From Acinetobacter rongchengensis (lineage in GTDB: Bacteria; Pseudomonadota; Gammaproteobacteria; Pseudomonadales; Moraxellaceae): a DNA stretch of 64,000 bases. A model generated the notes under the pieces. That model had not been told where the DNA came from, ran no database searches, and saw nothing but the letters and a program-made list of their open reading frames with translations. Position 1 is the first letter of the stretch. Each line of letters starts with the position of its first letter. The position numbers were made by a program, and so were the translations under genes. Below are positions 56,523 to 64,000 of the stretch, piece by piece. The stretch lies in NCBI RefSeq assembly GCF_003611475.1, contig NZ_RAXT01000013.1, positions 1 to 64,000 on the forward strand, given 5' to 3'.

Positions 56523-56616
56523 TGTCAGCGTAGCTCCATTGTCATCATTGTTATGTTTATGGACCATTTGAATCGGATATATTGTACAAAATATTATCAC
56601 GATGTTTGAGGACTAA

Positions 56617-56662
56617 ACACAATACTTAGTGGTTTAATTTAATTTAGAACACAAGATACGGT
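56617..56662. promoter_or_regulatory. Paired NrdR boxes upstream of nrdA
   Basis: ACACAATACTTAGT at 56617-56630 matches the NrdR-box consensus ACACWATATATWGT at 12 of 14 positions. ACACAAGATACGGT at 56649-56662 matches at 11 of 14. The two starts are 32 bp apart, three helical turns, which is the spacing NrdR needs. NrdR represses ribonucleotide reductase genes when dATP is high. Confidence 0.7.
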
Positions 56663-56824
56663 AATTTTTAAGGTAGATCAATATTGACATTTTAAGAATG
56701 TTTTATCCCTAAACAATAAATTTTTATTTGCTTCTTTCTTCCTAAAAGAACCGTTTTTGTTATATGCCTTATTTGACAAGGGCATAGCATAACAAAGTCC
56801 GCAAAGAGTGCTTATAGATAAGTG

Positions 56825-56833
56825 TGTGGATAA
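56825..56833 (-). promoter_or_regulatory. Perfect DnaA box upstream of nrdA
   Basis: TGTGGATAA is the exact inverse of TTATCCACA. It lies about 300 bp upstream of nrdA in the nrdA-bfmR divergent region. DnaA acts on the nrd promoter in E. coli, so a regulatory role is plausible; a single box could also be chance. Confidence 0.4.
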
Positions 56834-57027
56834 GTCAAAAAGAGATAAACTGTTTAGACATAATATGAACAATGAAATATTTTGTTTAAAAAACTATCTG
56901 GTTAAAGCATGTAAACAAGAATCTAAGCGGCATGTCTGTTTGTAAAAGAAAAGTGCCAATAATTCAATCATTAATAAAAATATAACAAATTGATGCACTC
57001 ATGTATCAGTTTGGTGAATGAGGTCTT

Positions 57028-57042
57028 GTTTACATTGTAAAC
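57028..57042. promoter_or_regulatory. GTTTAC/GTAAAC palindrome upstream of bfmR
   Basis: GTTTAC-ATT-GTAAAC is a perfect 15 bp palindrome ending 80 bp before the bfmR ATG. A further TGTAAACA lies at 56910-56917. BfmR is known to regulate its own promoter; this is a candidate site, not a known one. Confidence 0.45.
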
Positions 57043-57122
57043 GTGTGTATATTGCAAAACATAGTGTGTTGAATCTGCGAGATTTGTACGCAGATACCGT
57101 AATTAAATACAGGGGCAAATAG

Positions 57123-57839
57123 ATGAGCCAAGAAGAAAAGTTACCAAAAATTTTAATCGTTGAAGATGATGAGCGTCTGGCTCGCTTGACTCAAGAATAT
57201 TTAATTCGCAATGGATTGGAAGTTGGGGTAGAGCCTGATGGTAATCGTGCAATTCGTCGAATCATTGCCGAACAACCAGATTTAGTTGTACTTGATGTAA
57301 TGTTACCAGGTGCCGATGGCTTAACTGTTTGTCGTGAAGTGCGTCCACATTATCATCAACCGATTTTGATGTTAACAGCACGTACAGAAGATATGGATCA
57401 AGTCCTTGGTCTGGAAATGGGTGCAGATGACTATGTCGCTAAACCTGTACAGCCACGTGTTTTACTTGCACGTATTCGTGCTTTATTACGTCGTACGGAC
57501 AAAGCACCTGAAGATGAAGTGGCACAACGTATCGAATTTGATGATCTAGTGATTGATAATGGTGGACGTTCAGTTACTTTGAATGGTGAACTTGTCGATT
57601 TTACCAGTGCTGAATATGACTTATTGTGGTTGTTGGCTTCAAATGCAGGTCGCATTCTTTCTCGTGAAGATATCTTTGAGCGCTTACGTGGTATTGAATA
57701 CGATGGTCAAGACCGTTCGATTGATGTCCGTATTTCACGTATTCGTCCAAAAATTGGTGATGATCCAGAAAATCCAAAACGTATTAAAACAGTACGAAGC
57801 AAAGGTTATCTTTTTGTTAAAGAAACCAATGGTATGTAA
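57123..57839 (+). CDS. bfmR: Response regulator BfmR
   Basis: A 238-residue OmpR-type regulator, close to A. baumannii BfmR (recognised from its sequence), which controls envelope, capsule, biofilm and pilus genes. The receiver domain has the acidic pocket VEDDE, phospho-acceptor Asp58 in VVLDVMLPGADG and lysine in YVAKPVQP. The C-terminal winged helix has RSIDVRISRIRPKIGDDPENPKRIKTVRSKGY. Start at ATG 57123 with GGGG-type spacing after ACAGGGGCAAAT. Its sensor partner bfmS follows 51 bp later. Confidence 0.97.
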   Translation: MSQEEKLPKILIVEDDERLARLTQEYLIRNGLEVGVEPDGNRAIRRIIAEQPDLVVLDVMLPGADGLTVCREVRPHYHQPILMLTARTEDMDQVLGLEMGADDYVAKPVQPRVLLARIRALLRRTDKAPEDEVAQRIEFDDLVIDNGGRSVTLNGELVDFTSAEYDLLWLLASNAGRILSREDIFERLRGIEYDGQDRSIDVRISRIRPKIGDDPENPKRIKTVRSKGYLFVKETNGM

Positions 57840-57890
57840 TAGCAATAACATTCATCCCTTTATGTGTCATTCCTTTTAAGGACAACTTCG

Positions 57891-59519
57891 GTGTCAAAAC
57901 ACAGCATATTCCTGCGTATCTACGCAGGACTTGTTATTCTTGTGGTTTTAGTTGCGCTATTTGGATATTTGTTGGTGCAAATCATCAACTATCAACGTGC
58001 GCAAGAATATCGTGAATCATTGACAGATGGCATTTCCTTTGTCATCAGTGAAGGTGTGGCACGTCAACAAACTGAACAACAACGTTTAGATTGGATTTCT
58101 GATGCATTTGATTTATTGGAATTGCCGATTTACTATTTGGATGCGCAGAAGGTTGATTTGTCACGCACCGAAGAAAAGCGTATAGAAAGCCAAAAAGCGG
58201 TTGTGCGCTATGATGCTGAACAGGGGATTGCCTATTTAGTTCTAGGCATTCGAAATGATCCTAAGCACTATTTATATATCAAGGTCGATCAAATCGGTGA
58301 GCGTCAAATGAAGGCCTTGCCTGTCTTTATTTTAGATTACTTGGTTTATTACCCTGGGCAAGAACGAGAATACCTTAAAAAAATCCAACAGCATTTTTAC
58401 TATGATGTTGGGGTAGAAAAAATTTCTCAGCTAAATTTAGATTCTGAGCAAATTGGACGACTACGTTCAGATCAAAGCGTGATTTTATGGCGTGATAGTG
58501 CGACAGCACGAGGTACAACAATATCAATCGTCTCTCCATTACCTAACTCACCTACAGACGTATTGGTCATGGGGCCAGTGCCGATGTTTAACTGGATGCC
58601 AGTTAAATTGGCTGCGGGTATTACATTACTGAGCATGTTCTTACTGTGCTTAGGGGTTTATGGTTTGATTGTGCCAATGCAACGTAAGTTGAAACAGGTC
58701 AATGAAGCCTTAGATATTATGAAAACAGGGGATATGTCGCAACGTGTTCCTGTTGAAGGTCATGATGAAATGGCGAGCTTGGCGACCAGCTATAACAGCA
58801 TGTCTGACCATATACAGCGTTTGATCGAGGCGCAACGCGAGTTAATGCGCGCCGTATCACACGAGTTACGTACTCCCGTTGCACGAATACGCTTTGGTAT
58901 GGAAATGTTGGCCGATGAAGAAGATTATGAATATCGCTTACAACAAGTAGAAATGATTGATAAAGACATTGAGGCGTTAAATACTCTCATTGATGAAATC
59001 ATGACCTATGCCAAGTTGGAGCAGGGCACACCTTCTTTAGATTTTGAAAAAATTGCTTTAATCGATGTATTGCAACAAGTCGCAACTGAAACAGAAGCGT
59101 TGAAAACCCAGAAAATCATTCATTTGAATCCACTTGCCGCAGATGTTGTTGTCGATGCTGAACGTCGTTATTTGCATCGTGTGGTGCAGAACTTGGTTGG
59201 TAATGCTGTGCGTTATTGTGATAACCAAGTTAATATCAGTGGTGGTATCGATCATCAAAAAAATATGGCGTATGTCTGTGTTGAGGATGATGGACCAGGG
59301 ATTCCAGAAGAAGATCGAAAGCGTGTCTTTGAAGCATTTGCCCGTTTGGATGATAGCCGCACACGCGCTTCAGGGGGCTATGGTTTAGGTTTGTCGATTG
59401 TCAGCCGTATCGCTTATTGGTTTGGCGGAACCATTCAGGTCGATCAAAGCCCTGAATTAGGGGGAGCAAGGTTTACGATGTCATGGCCAATCAATCGCTT
59501 TAAAAAGAAAAAATCTTAA
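57891..59519 (+). CDS. bfmS: Sensor histidine kinase BfmS
   Basis: A 542-residue membrane kinase from GTG at 57891 (AAGGA eight bases upstream; SKHSIFLRIYAGL matches the usual BfmS N-terminus). An earlier ATG at 57864 would add nine residues. Membrane helices are near 10-32 and 238-262 and enclose a periplasmic sensor domain. HAMP then follows, then the histidine box AVSHELRTPVARIRFGMEML, N box LVGNAVRYC, and the G boxes DDGPGIPEEDR and GGYGLGLSIV. It phosphorylates and dephosphorylates BfmR. Confidence 0.96.
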   Translation: MSKHSIFLRIYAGLVILVVLVALFGYLLVQIINYQRAQEYRESLTDGISFVISEGVARQQTEQQRLDWISDAFDLLELPIYYLDAQKVDLSRTEEKRIESQKAVVRYDAEQGIAYLVLGIRNDPKHYLYIKVDQIGERQMKALPVFILDYLVYYPGQEREYLKKIQQHFYYDVGVEKISQLNLDSEQIGRLRSDQSVILWRDSATARGTTISIVSPLPNSPTDVLVMGPVPMFNWMPVKLAAGITLLSMFLLCLGVYGLIVPMQRKLKQVNEALDIMKTGDMSQRVPVEGHDEMASLATSYNSMSDHIQRLIEAQRELMRAVSHELRTPVARIRFGMEMLADEEDYEYRLQQVEMIDKDIEALNTLIDEIMTYAKLEQGTPSLDFEKIALIDVLQQVATETEALKTQKIIHLNPLAADVVVDAERRYLHRVVQNLVGNAVRYCDNQVNISGGIDHQKNMAYVCVEDDGPGIPEEDRKRVFEAFARLDDSRTRASGGYGLGLSIVSRIAYWFGGTIQVDQSPELGGARFTMSWPINRFKKKKS

Positions 59520-59614
59520 TGATGAAAAACTTTATTGTGAATTGAAGCATGTTTGGAGTTTAAAATTTAAACGTGAATTTCGACGTAATCAATTGTTAGA
59601 AATCAATCGACATT

Positions 59615-59646
59615 AAAAAGCGCCAATCTAAGTTGGCGCTTTTTTT
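59615..59646. terminator. Bidirectional terminator after bfmS
   Basis: AAAAAGCGCCAA-TCTAAG-TTGGCGCTTTTTTT. It lies about 100 bp past bfmS and 12 bp past the convergent small gene, so it can serve both. Confidence 0.92.
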
Positions 59647-59657
59647 GTATTCAAGGT

Positions 59658-60008
59658 TTATTCTAGGGTGGTTGCATCAGGCACAATAAACGGTTTGCCT
59701 TCTTTTAATGATTGTAATGCATCAGCATTAAAGTCAATTAACAAGCTATTTTGTTCAGCATCAATTTTAAAACCACTGATAATTTTTTGATCCCCTTGAA
59801 TGGTATCAATACGATATTCATCTGCAATATTCAAAATACCTTCTAAATTTGTCGTTGTTGCTGCTAAATCTTGACGAAACAGTTCGTAAATATCCCTGAG
59901 ATCAAAAATAGCATTTTGCGCATCAGGGTGCTTTTTGACATAGTTTTCAAGATGACGAATGATCAATTGGGCAAACAGAAAATAATTAGGTTTACTTGAG
60001 AATTCCAC
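59658..60008 (-). CDS. Conserved-looking 116-residue protein of unknown function
   Basis: A soluble acidic protein. N-terminal YFLFAQLIIRHLENYVKKHPDAQNAIFDLRDIYELFRQDLAAT looks helical. The C-terminal half (about 55-110) alternates short hydrophobic and acidic stretches, as in a small alpha/beta fold. There is no signal peptide, membrane segment or recognised motif. It has its own promoter region, which looks AT-rich, and shares the bfmS terminator. Family unknown to me. Confidence 0.6.
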   Translation of the reverse strand: MEFSSKPNYFLFAQLIIRHLENYVKKHPDAQNAIFDLRDIYELFRQDLAATTTNLEGILNIADEYRIDTIQGDQKIISGFKIDAEQNSLLIDFNADALQSLKEGKPFIVPDATTLE

Positions 60009-60751
60009 GTTGTTTTTGCTCCTAAGTTATCGATTTAAAATTATTGATAAGTTATTCATTCTTAGCATACACAGGAAAATGATTGAATGTTGTATAAACT
60101 TAATTAATCCATGTTGTTAAATTGAAATTTTTCAATGCTTAAAGGCCGATTTATTTTGAGTGAGGTAGGTGAAAAGTAGGGACTTACATTGTTTAGTGTT
60201 TTAAACAAGAGATTTGATGTATGAAGTCAATATTTAATTTTGATAATTTTATATTTAAATAATGTTAAAATAATAATTATTTTTTTAATTTTTATCATAA
60301 TTTGATAATTTGATTTAATTTCGCCTAGGTTAAATTTATTTTATTATATAGAATGTAACAAAATATTTATAAATTAAAATTCACAAATTGATCCAAAAAA
60401 TTGATTTCATCGTAGAAAAAAGCACTAAAAAAGCACATTTTTATCTACTAGCATGGTACTAAGCTACTGATTTGTCATTTTTAATTCATATAGCACATTT
60501 GTAGTTCGGAAAATATAATGATAATAGAGGTTTATATTTAATAAAACGATAAAAAGCAGCTGTATTGGCTTAAATAATGCTGAATTATGTATTTTGCATA
60601 AAAAATCATCCGAAAGACTTAGAGTGATTGGCTAGCAAGAGATGACATCAATCGGGTACAATTGTTCAGATTTATTTTGTGTTTGGTGTATTTACTAGGC
60701 CAATACATACATTCTTTAGTTAATAATAGGCCTGCCAGGAGTTATCCCCGC
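60009..60751. other. 743 bp AT-rich leader region before nuoA
   Basis: Very AT-rich (60200-60420 is largely A and T) and without a convincing ORF; an open frame upstream of nuoA from 60662 lacks a ribosome-binding site. TGTATTGGC near 60561 and GCCAATACA near 60699 form a 9 bp inverted repeat 130 bp apart of unknown meaning. It must hold the nuo operon promoter. Confidence 0.45.
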
Positions 60752-61300
60752 ATGAGTGCCATTACTCCATACGAATGGGCAATTATTGCCTTCGTGATCG
60801 GCGTTACATTTCTATGTGTTTTTATGCTCACAGTTCCTTTGCTCCTTGGGGGTAAATCTTGGGGACGTGCGAAGCAAGAGCAATTTGAATCAGGTGTGGT
60901 AAGTGCTGGTGGTGCACGTATCCGCTTATCTGCAAAATTCTATTTGGTTGCAATCTTCTTTGTCGTGTTTGACTTGGAAGCACTGTACCTATACGCATGG
61001 GCGAATTCTGTTCGTGAAGTGGGTTGGGTTGGTTTTGCAACTGCGGCTGTATTTATTTTAGTTTTGCTTGTTGGTTTGGTTTATGAGCTTTCAACGGGCG
61101 CACTTAACTGGGCACCTTCAGATCGTCGTAAAGCAGCAGGTATCAAACCTAAAGTAGGTGCGCCGAATATGGACCTTGCAGAGATTACCCGCTTCAACTC
61201 TATTGAAGAGTTAGTTGTTGACCCTACAGGTACAATTCCAGCTCAATCATCAGGTCGTGTGAAATCTAAATCTCCGACTATGTCACTGAATAAGGAGTAA
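60752..61300 (+). CDS. nuoA: NADH-quinone oxidoreductase subunit A
   Basis: Membrane subunit of complex I. 182 residues from ATG 60752 ([14 protein letters not shown]), preceded by AGGAG at 60737-60741; the frame is open 90 bp further up but the extra stretch looks like leader. There are three membrane helices and the NuoA motifs FESGV and [27 protein letters not shown]. The C-terminal 45 residues are a hydrophilic extension beyond the E. coli protein. First gene of the nuo operon. Confidence 0.95.
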   Translation: MSAITPYEWAIIAFVIGVTFLCVFMLTVPLLLGGKSWGRAKQEQFESGVVSAGGARIRLSAKFYLVAIFFVVFDLEALYLYAWANSVREVGWVGFATAAVFILVLLVGLVYELSTGALNWAPSDRRKAAGIKPKVGAPNMDLAEITRFNSIEELVVDPTGTIPAQSSGRVKSKSPTMSLNKE

Positions 61301-61307
61301 CTCGGGA

Positions 61308-61985
61308 ATGAAATATACTTTAACCCGTGCGAATCCAGAAGCTGAGCAATATCCACTTCAAGATCGTCAAATTGTGACAGATCCACTTGAAGAAGAAGTG
61401 AATAAAAATGTGTTCATGACTCGTTTAGAGGACGTGGCACATACAGCTGTGAACTGGGGCCGTAAAAATTCATTATGGCCTTTCAACTTTGGTACGTCAT
61501 GCTGTTACGTAGAATATGCAACGACTTTAACAGGTGTGCATGATTTATCACGTTTCGGTGCCGAAGTTATTCGTGCTTCACCACGTCAAGCCGATTTAAT
61601 GATCGTTGCAGGGACATGCTTTGTAAAAATGGCGCCTGTAATTCAACGTTTGTATGAACAAATGCTTGAACCTAAATGGGTGATCTCAATGGGTGCATGT
61701 GCGAACTCTGGTGGTATGTACGATATTTATTCAGTTGTACAAGGTGTAGATAAGATTATTCCTGTTGACGTGTACGTTCCAGGTTGTCCACCTCGTCCTG
61801 AAGCACTCATCCAAGCATTGATGTTGTTACAAGACCAAATTCAATTAGAGCGTCGTCCACTTTCTGCAGTGATCGGTGATGATCTTAAGCCAGTGTATAA
61901 GCCAAAGATGATGCCTGAACGTGATCGTAAGAATGCAGAACGTATTGCTGTTAAAAACTTACGCTCTATGGACGAAATTGAGTAA
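61308..61985 (+). CDS. nuoB: NADH-quinone oxidoreductase subunit B
   Basis: Carries the N2 iron-sulfur cluster of complex I. The 225 residues have the adjacent cysteine pair in [11 protein letters not shown], further ligands in [11 protein letters not shown] and [12 protein letters not shown]. It starts 7 bp after nuoA. An 86 bp gap to nuoC follows. Length is typical. Confidence 0.96.
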   Translation: MKYTLTRANPEAEQYPLQDRQIVTDPLEEEVNKNVFMTRLEDVAHTAVNWGRKNSLWPFNFGTSCCYVEYATTLTGVHDLSRFGAEVIRASPRQADLMIVAGTCFVKMAPVIQRLYEQMLEPKWVISMGACANSGGMYDIYSVVQGVDKIIPVDVYVPGCPPRPEALIQALMLLQDQIQLERRPLSAVIGDDLKPVYKPKMMPERDRKNAERIAVKNLRSMDEIE

Positions 61986-62071
61986 TTTTTACTGATGAAT
62001 ATTTGACATATCTGATGGATATGATCATCAGGAAATTTCACAGAATTTGTATTAAATAGGAAGCCAAGCCA

Positions 62072-63859
62072 ATGGCTGAAACTGAAATTGCTATGCCAGA
62101 ATCGACTCCAGTCGATTCACGCCCAGCATTTGCGATTGTAGAAGATCTCAAAGCCAAATTTGGTGAGAACTTTTACGTGCAACCGACGTTTGAAGATTTT
62201 CCAACGGTCTGGGTTGAGCGCGCACGTGTACAAGACGTTTTAATGTACCTGCGTACAGTACCACGTCCTTATGTGATGCTGTTTGACCTGTCAGCAGTAG
62301 ATGAGCGTTTACGTACTCATCGTGAAGATTTACCTGCATCTGACTTTACGGTTTTCTATCACTTGCTTTCTTTAGAGCGCAATAGTGATATTCGTATCAA
62401 AGTCGCATTGAATGAGAATGATATTAACATTCCAACAGCGACCAATATTTGGCCAAATGCCAACTGGTACGAGCGTGAAGCTTACGATATGTTTGGGATC
62501 AATTTCGAGGGGCATCCAATGCTTCGTCGTATTTTGTTGCCGACGTATTGGGAAGGTCATCCACTGCGTAAAGAATATTCTGCACGTGCGACCGAATATA
62601 CGCCGTATATGCAAGACAAAGCAAAACAAGATTTTGAACAAGAACATCTTCGTTTCGTTCCAGAAGACTGGGGTTTAAAGCGTGGAAATGACGATGAAGA
62701 CTTCATGTTTCTTAACTTGGGGCCTAACCATCCATCTGCTCATGGTGCTTTCCGTGTAATTTTGCAGCTTGATGGTGAAGAAGTGAAAGACTGTGTACCT
62801 GATATCGGTTATCACCACCGTGGTGTGGAAAAGATGGCTGAACGTCAGACTTGGCACTCTTTCATTCCATACACAGACCGTGTGGACTACTTGGGTGGTT
62901 GTGCACAAAACATGCCTTATGTGATGGGTGTGGAGCAAATGGCAGGAATTACTGTTCCTGATCGTGCGCAATGTATCCGTGTGATGATGTCAGAATTATT
63001 CCGTATCAATAACCACTTGTTGTATATCGGTACTGCAATTCAGGATGCGGGCGGTATGACCCCTGTATTCTATATGTTTGCGGATCGTCAAAAAATCTAT
63101 GACGCAATTGAAGCGATCACAGGTTTCCGTATGCATCCAGCTTGGTTCCGTATTGGCGGTACTGCACACGATTTACCAAACAACTGGCAAAAACTCATTC
63201 GTGAAATTCTCGAATGGATGCCTAAGCGTATGAATGAATACTACACCGCTGCATTGCGCAACTCAGTATTCATTGGTCGTACTCGTAATGTTGCACAGTA
63301 CGATGCAAAATCTGCATTGGCTTGGGGTGTGACTGGTACTGGTCTACGTGCGACAGGTATTGATTTTGACGTTCGTAAATATCGTCCATACAGTGGCTAC
63401 GAAAACTATGATTTCGAAGTGCCATTAGAGTATGAAGGCGATGCTTATGCACGTGTGATGGTGCATTTCCATGAAATCAACCAATCATTGAAAATCATTA
63501 AACAATGTTTGGATAATATGCCATCTGGTCCGTATAAAGCAGATCATCCATTGGCTGTTCCACCACCAAAAGACAAGACTTTACAAGATATTGAAACTTT
63601 GATTACGCACTTCTTGAGCGTGTCATGGGGTCCTGTAATGCCAGCAGGTGAAGCGTCTGTCATGGCTGAAGTTGTGAAAGGTGCATCTAACTATTACTTG
63701 ACTTCAGATAAGTCAACAATGAGTTACCGTACCCGTATTCGTACGCCAACATTCACCCATCTACAGCAAATTCCTTCCGTGATTAACGGCAGTCTTGTAT
63801 CTGACTTGATCATTTATTTAGCGACGATTGACGTCGTTATGGCTGACGTGGATCGCTAG
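62072..63859 (+). CDS. nuoC: NADH-quinone oxidoreductase fused subunits C and D
   Basis: A 595-residue fusion of NuoC (about 1-185; [49 protein letters not shown]) and NuoD (about 205-595; [43 protein letters not shown]). The fusion is usual in gammaproteobacteria. The NuoD part contacts ubiquinone through the conserved His in NHPSAHG. Ribosome-binding site AGGAAG lies upstream. Confidence 0.96.
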   Translation: MAETEIAMPESTPVDSRPAFAIVEDLKAKFGENFYVQPTFEDFPTVWVERARVQDVLMYLRTVPRPYVMLFDLSAVDERLRTHREDLPASDFTVFYHLLSLERNSDIRIKVALNENDINIPTATNIWPNANWYEREAYDMFGINFEGHPMLRRILLPTYWEGHPLRKEYSARATEYTPYMQDKAKQDFEQEHLRFVPEDWGLKRGNDDEDFMFLNLGPNHPSAHGAFRVILQLDGEEVKDCVPDIGYHHRGVEKMAERQTWHSFIPYTDRVDYLGGCAQNMPYVMGVEQMAGITVPDRAQCIRVMMSELFRINNHLLYIGTAIQDAGGMTPVFYMFADRQKIYDAIEAITGFRMHPAWFRIGGTAHDLPNNWQKLIREILEWMPKRMNEYYTAALRNSVFIGRTRNVAQYDAKSALAWGVTGTGLRATGIDFDVRKYRPYSGYENYDFEVPLEYEGDAYARVMVHFHEINQSLKIIKQCLDNMPSGPYKADHPLAVPPPKDKTLQDIETLITHFLSVSWGPVMPAGEASVMAEVVKGASNYYLTSDKSTMSYRTRIRTPTFTHLQQIPSVINGSLVSDLIIYLATIDVVMADVDR

Positions 63860-63872
63860 GGGTAGACGCATT

Positions 63873-64000
63873 ATGATGATTTTGACTGATAAAAAGCCAC
63901 GTGTGAATGTCGAAGGGATTTTGACTGCGGATGAAATCCATGAAATTGAACATCACATTGGTCATTATCCATACCCACGTGCAGCATCTTTGGATGCGCT
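63873..64000 (+). CDS. nuoE: NADH-quinone oxidoreductase subunit E, truncated by window edge
   Basis: Starts at ATG 63873 (an in-frame ATG follows at 63876) and runs off the window after 42 codons (MMILTDKKPRVNVEGILTADEIHEIEHHIGHYPYPRAASLDA). The IEHHIGHYPYPRAASLDAL block is the NuoE N-terminus. The GGGGTAG ribosome-binding segment lies 8-14 bases upstream. Its place after nuoCD is as expected. Confidence 0.92.
   Translation, partial: MMILTDKKPRVNVEGILTADEIHEIEHHIGHYPYPRAASLDA

Noticed and set aside
60662-60751. An N-terminal extension of NuoA from the upstream ATG.
   Set aside because: It has no ribosome-binding site and does not resemble NuoA, whereas ATG 60752 has AGGAG and a typical N-terminus.
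60009-60751. An RNA gene or riboswitch in the long nuo leader.
   Set aside because: I found no stable multi-helix fold, terminator or known riboswitch core; the sequence is mostly A and T.

Overview
The window is a 64 kb piece of a low-GC gammaproteobacterial chromosome, almost certainly Acinetobacter. The BfmR/BfmS sequences, the smc-zipA-ligA order, the fused nuoCD and the DcaP-type porin all point there; I cannot name the species. Most of it is core genome. Two blocks look acquired.

Layout. (1) 1-900: a single DUF3800-type gene enclosed by two inverted XerC/XerD (pdif-like) sites, that is, a minimal Xer-mobilised module. (2) 1.0-14.5 kb: housekeeping genes: a CcsA/YpjD-like membrane protein, ffh, a catalytically dead RBBP9-type hydrolase, coaX and birA, a TauE-type exporter, a GntR regulator with a clear palindromic operator, then smc-zipA-ligA. 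(3) 14.6-23.0 kb: an NAD-dependent reductase, a bacterioferritin that lacks the haem-ligand methionine, a periplasmic 1-Cys peroxiredoxin, and a biotin operon (BioH-like esterase, bioA-bioF-bioC-bioD, with overlapping stops and starts).

(4) 23.2-38.9 kb: what looks like a complete envelope-spanning peptide uptake locus. On the minus strand lie a TonB-dependent receptor and its own tonB-exbB-exbD-exbD; on the plus strand lie two tandem peptide-binding proteins, a secreted M3 metallopeptidase, two permeases and a fused double ATPase. A 729 bp AT-rich control region between them carries a possible 18-codon leader ORF. (5) 39.1-42.8 kb: rluB, scpB, scpA and a membrane protein of unknown function.

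(6) 42.9-52.0 kb: a catabolic island with an IclR regulator, CitMHS transporter, SMP-30 lactonase, HMG-CoA-lyase-like enzyme, class III CoA-transferase, MFS transporter and DcaP-like porin. The central divergent promoter carries two mirror-image operators, each made of three GTTCTA repeats, in the style of PcaU/PobR. The island is bounded by inverted arrays of a 17 bp sub-repeat (consensus CGACACATAAGTTGTCA) within a 30 bp imperfect terminal inverted repeat (23/30 identical by eye). One end lies about 10 bp beyond the nrdB stop codon. This resembles a Tn7/Tn552/IS21-type element that has lost, or never had, its transposase, and is the most unusual structure in the window.

(7) 52.0-64.0 kb: nrdB, an unannotated 43-residue membrane protein and nrdA with paired NrdR boxes, then bfmR-bfmS, a small unknown protein, and the start of the nuo operon (nuoA, nuoB, nuoCD and a truncated nuoE at the window edge). 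Dispersed palindromic repeats sit at 12.2, 39.0 and 53.6 kb. I saw no tRNA, rRNA or CRISPR array.
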